Shown here piece after piece: positions 14,586-23,894 of a stretch of DNA of 64,000 nt (positions within the stretch are counted from its first letter, which is position 1; each line of letters opens with the position of its first letter). A program made the position numbers and the translations under genes. The notes beneath the pieces were generated by a model. That model was given only the letters and a program-made list of their open reading frames with translations, had not been told where the DNA came from and made no database searches. This DNA is from an uncultured Alphaproteobacteria bacterium (lineage in GTDB: Bacteria > Pseudomonadota > Alphaproteobacteria > Rs-D84): the NCBI GenBank assembly GCA_905234185.1, contig CAJOGC010000002.1, forward strand, positions 1 through 64,000, in the 5' to 3' direction.

Positions 14586-15446
14586 TTACTTGTATTCTTT
14601 GCCTTTTATACTGTTTTTTATCTGTTCCAGTTTTGCACATTGCTGTTGATATTGTTCAATTTCTTTATTCTCATATTCTTCGGGTGTTATATGAACGTTT
14701 GTTTTTTTCCAAAATTCATCTATCTCGTATTTAATACGTTCTTCTTCGCCATCATGGGAAAAATCATCAATAGCGTCATTTTTATCCGCCCCCGTTATGG
14801 GTGGTGCAATCGAAATATTACTCGTTTTACCGAACGGTTTTTGTGTCAGTTCAAATGGTTTATTCGTTCGCGTTCCGTTTGGATGTCGTTTTTTTATGAC
14901 ATTTAACATCTCGGCCCGATATTCTTTGTGTTTGAAATCTTCGACATTCTGGCTTGCGATTTTGTGAATGATTTTTCGTAATAAAGTTAATTTTTTGTAA
15001 TAAACGCTGAAATTTTCCAATTGAATCCAACCGTCCGTGGTTTCTATTTCCGGATTCCACCCACCAGTAGCATCGGGCATTGCCCGCATATACGTAATAA
15101 GATCAGACCAAATATCCTTTACAATATCATAGCCCGGGGTGTTTTCTGGCACCGGATGGTCGCAAAATCTGAAAATCACATCGCCACGATTAATCGGAAA
15201 CGGCGCAACCGTTCCGAAACGGACCGGATTATAAGACATTTCATACCACAACGCCCGGCAAATCACATACCCATCGATATGCCCAACCCGAATGGGGGCA
15301 CTTTTTACCGGCCGATCTAAATTCTGGGTGCGCCGCAATAAACCATGCGCATAGTCAAGTTCCGCAGCCGTAAATTTGCTAAAATATGCGCGTCTTGTAT
15401 TATATTTCAGAATGTTGCGCGATATTTTTTCAAGTTTTTTATCCAT
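14586..15446 (-). CDS. Hypothetical cytoplasmic protein
   Basis: 286 residues from ATG 15446, chosen because GGAGG stands just upstream, while the track start at 15512 adds residues without a ribosome site. There is no signal or membrane segment. The N-terminal half has FSKFTAAELDYAHGLLRR and a run of aromatic residues (GHIDGYVICRALWYEMSYN). The C-terminal 90 residues are charged and helical (EERIKYEIDEFWKK, EEYENKEIEQYQQQC). I do not recognise the family. Confidence 0.6.
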   Translation of the reverse strand: MDKKLEKISRNILKYNTRRAYFSKFTAAELDYAHGLLRRTQNLDRPVKSAPIRVGHIDGYVICRALWYEMSYNPVRFGTVAPFPINRGDVIFRFCDHPVPENTPGYDIVKDIWSDLITYMRAMPDATGGWNPEIETTDGWIQLENFSVYYKKLTLLRKIIHKIASQNVEDFKHKEYRAEMLNVIKKRHPNGTRTNKPFELTQKPFGKTSNISIAPPITGADKNDAIDDFSHDGEEERIKYEIDEFWKKTNVHITPEEYENKEIEQYQQQCAKLEQIKNSIKGKEYK

Positions 15447-15518
15447 ACATACCTCCCTGGGCCATATTAAATATAGCACATATTTTGTTTTTGTCAACCA
15501 CCGGTCCAACAATCAACA

Positions 15519-15543
15519 AAAATGGGGCGTTTTGCCCCATTTT
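15519..15543 (-). terminator. Intrinsic terminator of the acyl-CoA synthetase gene
   Basis: AAAATGGGGC-GTTTT-GCCCCATTTT (+ strand). On the minus strand the stem is followed by a T-run, 3 bases past the synthetase stop. Confidence 0.85.
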
Positions 15544-15545
15544 CA

Positions 15546-17144
15546 TTATCCATCGCACCTTTGATATTCGCCACGTTCCAGCAATTCTTTGACCATATGG
15601 TGTTTGATTTTTTTTGCCGATGTTTGTGGCAATTCTTTTTCGGTAATCGCAAAATGTTTCACCCATTTATATTGTGCAATTTTAAGATTCGATGCCTTGA
15701 CTAACAGTGAAATATATTCCGCCTTGGTTCCCGGCTTTACCTGAAACACCGCGTACGGAACGATTTTGCCATTAATTTTATACTCGAAAACGGCGGCCGC
15801 TAAAATATCTGGATTTTGCAGATACAGGTCTTCCATTTCTTCGGGCCAAATCTTTTTACCGCTTTCCAGAACGATTAGTTGTTTCTGGCGTCCCTTTACG
15901 ACCAGACGCCCCTTGGAATCAAGCATTCCAACATCACCGGTTTTGAACCATCCGTCTTCGAATGCAGCGGCGTTTGCTTCGTCATTACCAATATATCCCG
16001 GCATTAACATTGGTCCACGGAACCATATTTCACCAACGCCGTCCTTGTCTGGATTGTGAATCTTTAATTCATTACCACGCAACGGCCCCGCATAGTGGAT
16101 GCCACGGCCGTTTTTCTTTGGTACCGCCCAGTTAAACAATGCTGGTCCTGTTGTTTCGGTCAAGCCAAAGCAATCGCCAACCGAAAATCCCAACTTTTCA
16201 TAGAATTTACGAATCGTTGGCTTTAATGGTGCACCGGCGGAAACCAGAACGCGCGTCCGACCACCGAAAATATCATGCACAGGCTTTGTGACTTTGTTCA
16301 CCAACCCCCCCATGCCAATTTTGCGCAACGGTTTTTGTAATGCCAATATGATTCGCATAATTGTCCATAAATGTTTTTCGCGTGCACCATCCACAATTTT
16401 TTTATAAAACACCTCCCAAATACGTGGCACTGCGGGAATAACCTCTGGCTTGTACTGTTTCCAATCTGCAACAAATTCGGCGGGCTTAAGGACGGGCTGT
16501 AATAACAGTTTTCCCTGCATCGTGACCGGACACACAACATTAATTACAATCCCATATATATGGTATAATGGTAAAAACCCATAGAATGTAAATCCAGGTT
16601 TAACCACATGGGTGTAATCTTCGGCCCCCTCACACAATGACAACAAATTTCCATGTGTAATCCCCACCACCTTTGGATTACCGGTTGATCCGGATGTGAA
16701 CGACATTTGCGCAATATCAGAACGTTTTACATCTGCGGCAATAAATTCGGTTTCATCTGTATCATCGACATTCTGGATATTAACCATTTCGACATCGCAA
16801 TCAAACATATGTGGCCGATCCGCCAAAGCCAATTTTGCCCCCGTGCGTTTCATCATATTAATATGTTCTTCATGCGCCAACCCGGTGTCCAGCAATAAAG
16901 CGCATGCCCCGATTGACAGAATTGCATAATACGATTCTATGAATTCGGGAATATTAGAACACAGCAATGCAACAACATCGCCCTTTTTAATGTGAAACTG
17001 TTTTACCAACAAGACCGCGCGCTTTTGCACCGCGCGCAAAAATTCCGCATATGTCTTGTTTTCGCGAACAAAGAAAACTTTGTCCCCATTGCGGGCACAA
17101 ACATCTGCCAGCATCTCATACATATTTTTCATTGTTTCTAACAT
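15546..17144 (-). CDS. AMP-forming long-chain fatty acid-CoA ligase family protein
   Basis: 532 residues of the ANL superfamily. The P-loop-like AMP motif is SFTSGSTGNPKVVGITHGN (about 149-167). FLPLYHIYG, GDCFGLTET (A5) and GWFKTGDVGMLDSKGRLVVKGRQKQLIVLESGKKIWPEE (A7-A8) follow in order, with the conserved catalytic Lys in the C-terminal TSAKKIKHHMV. It activates a fatty acid with ATP and passes it to CoA. Whether the product feeds lipid synthesis or degradation cannot be told here, as no beta-oxidation genes are nearby. It is a single-gene unit with its own terminator. Confidence 0.87.
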   Translation of the reverse strand: MLETMKNMYEMLADVCARNGDKVFFVRENKTYAEFLRAVQKRAVLLVKQFHIKKGDVVALLCSNIPEFIESYYAILSIGACALLLDTGLAHEEHINMMKRTGAKLALADRPHMFDCDVEMVNIQNVDDTDETEFIAADVKRSDIAQMSFTSGSTGNPKVVGITHGNLLSLCEGAEDYTHVVKPGFTFYGFLPLYHIYGIVINVVCPVTMQGKLLLQPVLKPAEFVADWKQYKPEVIPAVPRIWEVFYKKIVDGAREKHLWTIMRIILALQKPLRKIGMGGLVNKVTKPVHDIFGGRTRVLVSAGAPLKPTIRKFYEKLGFSVGDCFGLTETTGPALFNWAVPKKNGRGIHYAGPLRGNELKIHNPDKDGVGEIWFRGPMLMPGYIGNDEANAAAFEDGWFKTGDVGMLDSKGRLVVKGRQKQLIVLESGKKIWPEEMEDLYLQNPDILAAAVFEYKINGKIVPYAVFQVKPGTKAEYISLLVKASNLKIAQYKWVKHFAITEKELPQTSAKKIKHHMVKELLERGEYQRCDG

Positions 17145-17514
17145 TATTCTTTCCTTGGGTTTTACATTCTACGCTTCCGATAACCTGACCGCGTCTCGGG
17201 ATTGATTATAATGCTTTTAATCCTAATAAAACAACCATTTTGTGTATTTTTTCTTATTTTATTTACAAATCACAAAATCAATATCTTGATTCCGAATCGA
17301 TTTTTACAAACTTTTTTATCAATATTTTGTGTGTTTTATAAAAAACCGAATCGTTTTTGACATGTTTACCCCCGAAAATTTTACACAAAATGTTCTTTTG
17401 TGTCGTTTATACCGATTCCGATTCGCTCTGTAATGCGCGGAAAATATGCCTTCCTAAAAGTAAAGCAAAAAAATACAAAAAATTCATTTTTATTATGTTG
17501 AGAAAAAACCTTGC

Positions 17515-17530
17515 ATACAATATATTGTTA
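17515..17530 (+). promoter_or_regulatory. NrdR box 1
   Basis: ATACAATATATTGTTA, a near-palindromic match to the NrdR consensus ACACTATATATAGTGT. Its start is 32 bases before that of box 2, about three helical turns, as in typical paired NrdR operators. Confidence 0.75.
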
Positions 17531-17546
17531 TAAAATCAACAAAACG

Positions 17547-17562
17547 ACACTATATATTGTGT
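17547..17562 (+). promoter_or_regulatory. NrdR box 2
   Basis: ACACTATATATTGTGT, nearly identical to the NrdR consensus, 22 bases before the nrdD start codon. NrdR is the dATP/ATP-sensing repressor of ribonucleotide reductase operons. Confidence 0.85.
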
Positions 17563-17584
17563 TTTTAATAAAAAGGCGTTTAAC

Positions 17585-19624
17585 ATGTCCCAGGAAGGTA
17601 ATCGTATCAATGCAACACCGACATTAAGCACCAAGATGGTCGCTGTCCAAAAGCGTGGCGGGGAAACAGTCCCATTCGATGCGTCAAAAATATATGACGC
17701 AATAAGAAAGGCTGTGGCCGTGACAACTGAAATCGATGATGCCATGGTGGTCCAAATAACCCAAAACGCATTAAACAAGATCGATGAACGTTTTGCCGGC
17801 AAAACCCCAAAAGTCGAAGAAATTCAAGAGGCTGTTATCGAATCATTAATGGATGCCCACGCATACAAAACGGCCGAAGCATACATTATATATCGTCAAA
17901 AACGTTCCGAAATTCGTGACTCGTCCGTTGACGCGGTCGAAGTTATCGAAGGCTATGTTGGTGGTTCTAATTGGCGTATCAAAGAAAATGCAAATATTGG
18001 TTATTCGATTGGTGGTCTTATTCTGCGGACATCTGAACGTGTTACGGCGGAATATTGGCTGAACCTTTATCCGCGCGCCATTGCCGAAGCGCACAAATCC
18101 GCCGCGGTTCATATTCACGATTTGGGTTGGTTAACCGGATATTGTGCGGGTTGGTCGTTGCGTGAATTATTATACGAAGGGTTCAACGGGGTTCCGGGTT
18201 ATCTGCAATGCGAACCGGCGCGTCATATGGCAACCGCGGTTTCACATATGGTGAATTTCCTTGGGACACTACAAAACGAATTCGCCGGGGCCCAGGCTTT
18301 TTCATCTGTTGATACATATCTGGCACCATATGTCCGTGTTGACAATATGTCATATGCTGATGTTAAAAATGCGATGCAGACATTGGTATTTAACTGTGCG
18401 GTTCCGTGTCGCTGGGGGACCCAGACACCGTTCATCAATTTCACATTTGATTGGACATGCCCAAAAGATTTACGTGAACAACGTCCGTTTATCGGTAAAA
18501 AACAGGTTGATTTCACATATGGCGACCTGCAACCGGAAATGGATATGATTAACAAAGCGTTCTTAGAGGTCATGACCGAAGGTGACGCATTGGGTCGTCC
18601 ATTTACATTCCCGATTCCGACATATAATATTACGCCGGATTTCCCATGGAATCATCCAAATGTAAAACCTTTGTTTGATTTGGCGGCAAAATACGGTATT
18701 CCAAATTTCCAGAATTTCCTTAATTCCGATTTGAATCCGACCGATGTGCGTTCAATGTGTTGCCGTCTGCGTCTGGACGTGCGCGAATTACTGAAACGCG
18801 GCGGTGGACTGTTCGGTTCTGCGGAAAAGACTGGTTCCATTGGTGTTTTCACAATCAATCTGGCACGCCTGGGCTATACGCACAAGGGTGACCGTGATGG
18901 TTTATTCACCGAATTGAAACGTTTATTGGAATTGGGCCGTGATCAATTGGAAATCAAACGTCATATTATAACCAAGAATATGGAACGTGGTCTGTATCCG
19001 TTCACAAAACGTTATCTGGGTAATTGGAATCATCACTTTTCCACAATCGGTGTTAACGGCGCAAATGAAATGGTTCGCAATTTTACGGACGACCGCGAAA
19101 ATATCGCGACACCAATGGGTAAAAAATTGGTGTTGGATGTGATGGATTTCATCCGCGAAAACCTGGCCAATTTCCAGGAACAAACCGGAAACCTGTATAA
19201 TCTGGAAGCGACCCCAGCCGAGGGTTGTTCATATCGCTTTGCGAAAACGGACAAGAAAAACTTTCCGGATATCATCACCGCCGGCACACCGGATGCACCA
19301 TATTATACTAATTCAACCCAGTTGCCTGTGAACTATACCGACGACCCATTTGTCGCATTAGAACACCAGGAAGAATTACAGCGCAAATATACCGGCGGTA
19401 CAATGTTGCACCTGTATATGGGCGAACCGGTATCCAGCGGCGAAGCCGCACAAAAAATTGTTCGGACGATATTTGAAAACTATCGTATTCCGTACATGAC
19501 ATTAACCCCGACATTTTCCATCTGTCCAAAGCATGGATATCTGCCGGGACGTCACGAGTTTTGTCCGAAATGCGATGCGGAAATTGCCGCAAACCAGAAC
19601 GACAATAAAACAGCCAATAACTAA
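17585..19624 (+). CDS. nrdD: Anaerobic ribonucleoside-triphosphate reductase, large chain without its glycyl-radical tail
   Basis: 679 residues. The N-terminal ATP-cone (VQKRGGETVPFDASKIYDAI, about 20-110) is the allosteric activity domain. The ten-stranded barrel follows (YSIGGLILRTSERVTAEYW, HIHDLGWLTGYCAGWS, FNCAVPCRWGTQTPF with barrel cysteines). The C-terminal zinc site is CPKHGYLPGRHEFCPKC (about 647-663). After the zinc site the protein ends DAEIAANQNDNKTANN and lacks the glycyl-radical loop that normally follows. That loop is encoded by the next small gene. It reduces NTPs to dNTPs without oxygen. NrdR boxes stand upstream. Confidence 0.93.
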   Translation: MSQEGNRINATPTLSTKMVAVQKRGGETVPFDASKIYDAIRKAVAVTTEIDDAMVVQITQNALNKIDERFAGKTPKVEEIQEAVIESLMDAHAYKTAEAYIIYRQKRSEIRDSSVDAVEVIEGYVGGSNWRIKENANIGYSIGGLILRTSERVTAEYWLNLYPRAIAEAHKSAAVHIHDLGWLTGYCAGWSLRELLYEGFNGVPGYLQCEPARHMATAVSHMVNFLGTLQNEFAGAQAFSSVDTYLAPYVRVDNMSYADVKNAMQTLVFNCAVPCRWGTQTPFINFTFDWTCPKDLREQRPFIGKKQVDFTYGDLQPEMDMINKAFLEVMTEGDALGRPFTFPIPTYNITPDFPWNHPNVKPLFDLAAKYGIPNFQNFLNSDLNPTDVRSMCCRLRLDVRELLKRGGGLFGSAEKTGSIGVFTINLARLGYTHKGDRDGLFTELKRLLELGRDQLEIKRHIITKNMERGLYPFTKRYLGNWNHHFSTIGVNGANEMVRNFTDDRENIATPMGKKLVLDVMDFIRENLANFQEQTGNLYNLEATPAEGCSYRFAKTDKKNFPDIITAGTPDAPYYTNSTQLPVNYTDDPFVALEHQEELQRKYTGGTMLHLYMGEPVSSGEAAQKIVRTIFENYRIPYMTLTPTFSICPKHGYLPGRHEFCPKCDAEIAANQNDNKTANN

Positions 19625-19658
19625 AAAAAACAAAAAAATAAAAAAAGGGGAGAAAAAA

Positions 19659-19850
19659 ATGCAAACAACATGTTCTTGTTCACAACGTACACCATGCGAA
19701 GTCTTTTCACGTTCAATGGGATTCATTCGTCCGGTATCGAACTTTAACATTGGAAAATATTCCGAATTTTGTGAACGTAAAACATTTACCGAAGCAAACA
19801 GTTTATCGACGGGTGCGCGTCACGCAGAATTATTAAAGATGGCGGCGTAA
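19659..19850 (+). CDS. Stand-alone glycyl-radical domain of the anaerobic ribonucleotide reductase
   Basis: 63 residues: MQTTCSCSQRTPCEVFSRSM, then GFIRPVSNFNIGKYSEFCER. The segment matches the C-terminal radical loop of NrdD (usual form EVYSRVVGYxRPVxxWNxGKxxEF), with Gly21 as the predicted radical site. It is a separate gene 34 bases after the nrdD stop, with AGGGGAG upstream of ATG 19659; in the track it is only the end of a longer ORF (19533-19850). It should dock on NrdD and be activated by NrdG, as GrcA does for pyruvate formate-lyase. There is no in-frame continuity with nrdD, so this is not a simple stop-codon break. Confidence 0.85.
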   Translation: MQTTCSCSQRTPCEVFSRSMGFIRPVSNFNIGKYSEFCERKTFTEANSLSTGARHAELLKMAA

Positions 19851-19855
19851 TCCAC

Positions 19856-20557
19856 ATGAAAGATATCCAGATTGGCGGATTGGTTTCGTTCACAACAATT
19901 GACTATCCAGGTAAACTGGCGGCGGTGCTGTTTTTGGTTGGATGTCCGTTGCGTTGTGCATATTGTTCCAATCCGCATTTGCTGGAAATCGGTCCGGGCG
20001 CATATGACCCGGAAAAGATATACGATTGGTTGCAATCACGCGTCGGAAAATTAGAGGCCGTCGTTTTTTCTGGGGGCGAAGCATTGATGCAGGGCGATGC
20101 CACAATCGAATATGTAAAACGTGTTCGCGATTTGGGCTTTGCAATCGGACTGCATACGAATGGTTTTTACCCAAAAATGTTGGAACGCGCCGAACCGTAT
20201 GTTGACTGGATTGGCCTTGATTACAAGGCAACGCGGGAACATTATGAATCATTGGTTGGCAACGGAATTGCATATGACAACATGATTCAATCACTAACAT
20301 TTTGGCAAAGCACAGGAAAGGATTTTGAGGTTCGCATAACATGTGATCCACGATTTATATCTAAAAGCGATTTAATTGCGATTGTACGCGATTTACATGA
20401 ACGGGGTGTAAATACCGTTGCAATTCAAAAATACATCGCCCATTTCGAAGATGATGCGCATAAAACAACACCGGAAATGCGGGAACAGTTTTTTAATGAT
20501 ACCGCCCTGCGCACAGAGATTTCCGCCATGGTTCCCAACACTATTTGGCGGGAATAA
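19856..20557 (+). CDS. nrdG: Anaerobic ribonucleotide reductase activating enzyme (radical SAM)
   Basis: 233 residues. The radical-SAM cluster motif is CPLRCAYC (about 31-38), preceded by SFTTIDYPGKLAAVLFLVG. The SAM-binding GG motif is VVFSGGEALMQ. It generates the glycyl radical, here presumably on the small separate domain protein. It starts 5 bases after the small gene, so the nrdD, small-domain and nrdG genes form one operon, closed by a terminator. Confidence 0.92.
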   Translation: MKDIQIGGLVSFTTIDYPGKLAAVLFLVGCPLRCAYCSNPHLLEIGPGAYDPEKIYDWLQSRVGKLEAVVFSGGEALMQGDATIEYVKRVRDLGFAIGLHTNGFYPKMLERAEPYVDWIGLDYKATREHYESLVGNGIAYDNMIQSLTFWQSTGKDFEVRITCDPRFISKSDLIAIVRDLHERGVNTVAIQKYIAHFEDDAHKTTPEMREQFFNDTALRTEISAMVPNTIWRE

Positions 20558-20582
20558 AAAACGCCCATTTGGGCGTTTTTTT
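20556..20582. terminator. Bidirectional intrinsic terminator
   Basis: AAAAAACGCCC-ATTT-GGGCGTTTTTT between nrdG and the convergent WYL gene. Confidence 0.9.
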
Positions 20583-21646
20583 TATTCAATACTTTTTTGA
20601 CATTTTTCTAATAAATTTTTGTATTCATCTATCAATTCCTGGGGTTTGATTGGTATGATATTGCCGCCCCATTGTGTCAAATACAAACTTATCGCGCGCA
20701 ATCCCCCCGTACGCATTGTCACAGACATACTGCCGTCATCGTGTGGCACGAAGTTTTGTGTTGTGTGAAATTTGTATTTTTGGGCCACTTTAATTGTTTC
20801 TGGATCGCGAATCAACCATTCTATATCGTATACTTTGCCATCGTTATATGTCCCGAACATAGAATTTGCATATTCTTCGATGGTAAAATTATTATCCGGT
20901 TCAAATCTGGTATTGGTTTCAACCACATCTGTAATTTTTGATAAAATATAATGTATTGGATTTGCCCCCAAAAACGCATTCGCAATAAGGTAAACATTAT
21001 TCGGGCTGTACATAATTCCCAATGGGCGCATATGAACATTTTTTTGTTTGCCGTCTTTGCCACAATATTTGAAATCTATTTCGTGCATGTTGTATATCGC
21101 AGAATCCAATGTATTTTTCACATTTTCATCAAAATCTATGATTGGATGCGGCCCAATAAACGCATAGTCAGAATTAATTTTCTGATCGATTTCGTTTATT
21201 CTGCGCGCGGCCCGTTTGGGTTCTGTATGTTCTATTTTTTTATACATGCGCGATGTTAATTTAGATTTAAGTTTTTCCAATAAATGGTTAACATTAAGAT
21301 TATTGCTGGTGCGTTGGATTGCAACCTCTAATGCCTGGATTTCGCTATCATCGACTTCGTCGGTATCTTCTGCAAAATCGTACAATTCCAGTTTATAGTT
21401 ACCACCATCTGTTATTAATTGATCGCCATATTTTTTTTGAATTGCTTCTATGTGTCGTTTAACGGTTCTGGGGTGCACCTTATAACTATCATAATTTGTA
21501 CATTTGGCCGGGACCTTTCCGAGTCTTTTATACTCTTCGGACAAGAAATCTCGAATTTGCGCCCGTGTCATTGTCCAAGACCTAAGCGCCCTGATTAATT
21601 CCAGAGTTATGTCGGTTTTTTTGTAATTTTCACGTGATTCTGGCAT
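20582..21646 (-). CDS. WYL-domain transcriptional regulator
   Basis: 354 residues from ATG 21646 (AGAGG upstream). An N-terminal winged helix (LELIRALRSWTMTRAQIRDFLSEE, then YKVHPRTVKRHIEAIQKKYG) is followed by the WYL ligand-binding domain (IDFKYCGKDGKQKNVHMRPLGIMYSPNNVYLIAN, about 190-225) and a C-terminal WCX part. WYL proteins sense nucleic-acid-type ligands and often control defence genes. It faces away from a tandem AAA+ gene, which it probably controls through the shared intergenic region. Confidence 0.85.
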   Translation of the reverse strand: MPESRENYKKTDITLELIRALRSWTMTRAQIRDFLSEEYKRLGKVPAKCTNYDSYKVHPRTVKRHIEAIQKKYGDQLITDGGNYKLELYDFAEDTDEVDDSEIQALEVAIQRTSNNLNVNHLLEKLKSKLTSRMYKKIEHTEPKRAARRINEIDQKINSDYAFIGPHPIIDFDENVKNTLDSAIYNMHEIDFKYCGKDGKQKNVHMRPLGIMYSPNNVYLIANAFLGANPIHYILSKITDVVETNTRFEPDNNFTIEEYANSMFGTYNDGKVYDIEWLIRDPETIKVAQKYKFHTTQNFVPHDDGSMSVTMRTGGLRAISLYLTQWGGNIIPIKPQELIDEYKNLLEKCQKSIE

Positions 21647-21712
21647 TTTTACCTCTAAATAAAGCAACTATTTACAATGATATAGATTTTTTTGCACAAG
21701 TAAAGAACAAAA

Positions 21713-21729
21713 TGGACCATTTTTGTCCA
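21713..21729. promoter_or_regulatory. Inverted repeat in the WYL/AAA+ divergent region
   Basis: TGGAC-CATTTTT-GTCCA in the 129-base gap between the WYL gene and the AAA+ gene. The arms are short, so this is only a candidate operator. Confidence 0.3.
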
Positions 21730-21775
21730 CACCGCGCCCCACATTAAAAGTGAACCAGAACCCACGGAGCCAAAA

Positions 21776-23866
21776 ATGAAATCAAAAGACAGACAAATTA
21801 TTTTATATTACCTTAAAAATGCGATAAGCAGCGAATACGAACCCGACGACATGGATTTATTTTTCCATCAACTGTCGCGGTTTTCGTCCGAATTGTTCGG
21901 TTTTGGGCTGCGCGATTTGCTGACATCTGCCGAAGGTAATATTTCAACAAATGACAAATCTGACTTTTTATTAAATTTATTAAATGGCAAATTACAACGC
22001 AATTCGCTGTTGGCAGATGACGGCCTGTATGAACGGATTTCTAATGTTTTCAATTCGCACCAATCGGATTACAACATTGATATTACCCATCGTGATTTCG
22101 ATAAAGATTTTACAATAATATGCGACACATTTGATTTGTCTGACAAATGCAGAAAGTTGTTGCAATTTTGGGTTTATATGAAGAAAAATTTGCAACTGCG
22201 TCGAATAATGTGTTATTTCAACGATGGTATTAATAATGATTTTATGGACGATATTAATGCTGACTTTGTTGCCACGGTATGCAAAATAACGCCCGATGAA
22301 ATCAAAATCGCAACATCCCAAACCGGTCAACTGGTCGAATCTGGAATATTGAAAAGCCGATATGGCGACAACACAATAAGCCCCATGTTCCTTAATTTAT
22401 TAACAATGACTTTTGACAGTTGTACCGCCGTCCGCGATGTATTAATCGGCGCCCCGTTAACAACAACACTGAAACGCGAAAACTTTGATTATATTGCGGA
22501 TGACTTTGATAAAATATCTAATATTTTATCTGGCTGTATTGAAAAGCATAAATCGGGCACAAATATTTTACTTTATGGCCGTCCAGGTACGGGCAAAACA
22601 GAAATCGCAAAATCGATTTGCAATGCCCTGGGAATGCGCCTTTATACAACTTCTGAAAAGCAAGAAGATAAAGAATATCGTTTATCAAACCTGGCCCATC
22701 TGCAAACGGTACTTGAAAAAGACGACAATTCGGTCATCTTGTTCGATGAAGCCGAAGATGTCTTTTCTCTTTCGCCGTTCAGCAAACACAGCCCCAGCAA
22801 ATTATACGTCAATCGCGTATTGGAAAAAAACAAACGTCCAGTTATATGGATAACAAATAACATAAAAGATATCGACAGTGCTTATATTCGCCGGTTTACA
22901 ATGGCGTTGGAAATGACCGACCCGGACGAACGCGCAAAAATTAATGCATGGAAACGCGTATTCATAAAATATGATATGGAAATATCTGATACCGATTTGA
23001 AACGTATCGTTAAAAAGTATCAGGTTCCAATGTCCATCATCGACACAGCAGTAAAAAACGCAAAAATGGTGAATGATTGCGGCATCATTGATTACACCAT
23101 TGATAATTTAATGCGCGCCATGACCGGCAAAATGGCAAAGTCTACGAAACAAAACGGTGTCGATTTTGACACAAAACTATTAAATACAGATACCGATTTG
23201 GAAAACTTGGCACATCAAATTCATGATAAAAAACTGAACGCGTTTTCATTATGCCTTTACGGTGCACCGGGTACTGGGAAAACCGCGTTTTGTGAATATC
23301 TGGCCGATTTATTGGGAATAAACATATTGAAAAAACGTGCCAGTGATATAATAAGCCCATATATCGGCGAAACAGAAAAAAATATCGCGCGTGCATTTGC
23401 CGAATCACATGCAAAAAAAGCAATGTTAGTCTTTGACGAAGCGGATACTTTCCTGGGCGACCGTACAAACGCCCGACATTCATGGGAAATAAGTTTCGTT
23501 AACGAAATGTTGACACAAATGGAAAGTGCGGAATATCCGTTTGTTTGCACAACCAACCTTATGGACAATCTGGATCGTGCGGCATTGCGTCGTTTTTCGT
23601 TCAAGGTTAAATATGATTTTTTGACCCGTGACCAAGTGGTGACGGCGTTCCAAGATTTTTTTGGTCAAACTGTTTCTGCAAATGAAGTTTCCGATTTGAT
23701 TCATCTGGCGCCCGGTGATTTCGCCGTCGTAAAAAAGCAGGCAGATTTATTAGGCATAACCGATAAAAACGAATTGTTGGCCAAATTACGCAATGAACAG
23801 TCCGTAAAAAAACTGCCCGGCGATCGTGGCAAAATAGGCTTTTCTGTGGCAAAAATCGATATTTAA
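21776..23866 (+). CDS. Tandem AAA+ ATPase
   Basis: 696 residues. An N-terminal helical region of about 250 residues precedes two AAA+ modules. Module 1 has Walker A LLYGRPGTGKTEIAKS (about 264-279), Walker B VILFDEAED (about 321-329) and AYIRRF. Module 2 has Walker A LYGAPGTGKTAFCEYL (about 495-510), Walker B MLVFDEADTFLGDR (about 550) and ALRRFSFKVKY. It has no membrane segment or protease domain. Being downstream of a divergent WYL regulator and upstream of a DUF2779 gene suggests a three-gene functional unit. Remodelling of a protein or nucleoprotein substrate is likely; the target is unknown. Confidence 0.82.
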   Translation: MKSKDRQIILYYLKNAISSEYEPDDMDLFFHQLSRFSSELFGFGLRDLLTSAEGNISTNDKSDFLLNLLNGKLQRNSLLADDGLYERISNVFNSHQSDYNIDITHRDFDKDFTIICDTFDLSDKCRKLLQFWVYMKKNLQLRRIMCYFNDGINNDFMDDINADFVATVCKITPDEIKIATSQTGQLVESGILKSRYGDNTISPMFLNLLTMTFDSCTAVRDVLIGAPLTTTLKRENFDYIADDFDKISNILSGCIEKHKSGTNILLYGRPGTGKTEIAKSICNALGMRLYTTSEKQEDKEYRLSNLAHLQTVLEKDDNSVILFDEAEDVFSLSPFSKHSPSKLYVNRVLEKNKRPVIWITNNIKDIDSAYIRRFTMALEMTDPDERAKINAWKRVFIKYDMEISDTDLKRIVKKYQVPMSIIDTAVKNAKMVNDCGIIDYTIDNLMRAMTGKMAKSTKQNGVDFDTKLLNTDTDLENLAHQIHDKKLNAFSLCLYGAPGTGKTAFCEYLADLLGINILKKRASDIISPYIGETEKNIARAFAESHAKKAMLVFDEADTFLGDRTNARHSWEISFVNEMLTQMESAEYPFVCTTNLMDNLDRAALRRFSFKVKYDFLTRDQVVTAFQDFFGQTVSANEVSDLIHLAPGDFAVVKKQADLLGITDKNELLAKLRNEQSVKKLPGDRGKIGFSVAKIDI

Positions 23867-23894
23867 TGTATAATTTTATGCAAAAGGATAAAAT

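Larger units (their letters stand above)
17145..17584. other. AT-rich intergenic regulatory region before nrdD
   Basis: 440 bases without a credible gene, between the divergent synthetase and nrdD. It is very AT-rich, with short inverted pieces (ACAAAATGTTCTTTTGTGT; two CCGATTC/GAATCG pairs). Its right end holds the two NrdR boxes listed separately. Confidence 0.7.

Noticed and set aside
14544-14906. 120-residue hydrophobic + strand ORF
   Set aside because: It spans a terminator and is antisense to the 14586-15446 gene; the Phe/Ile run comes from reverse-reading Lys/Glu codons.
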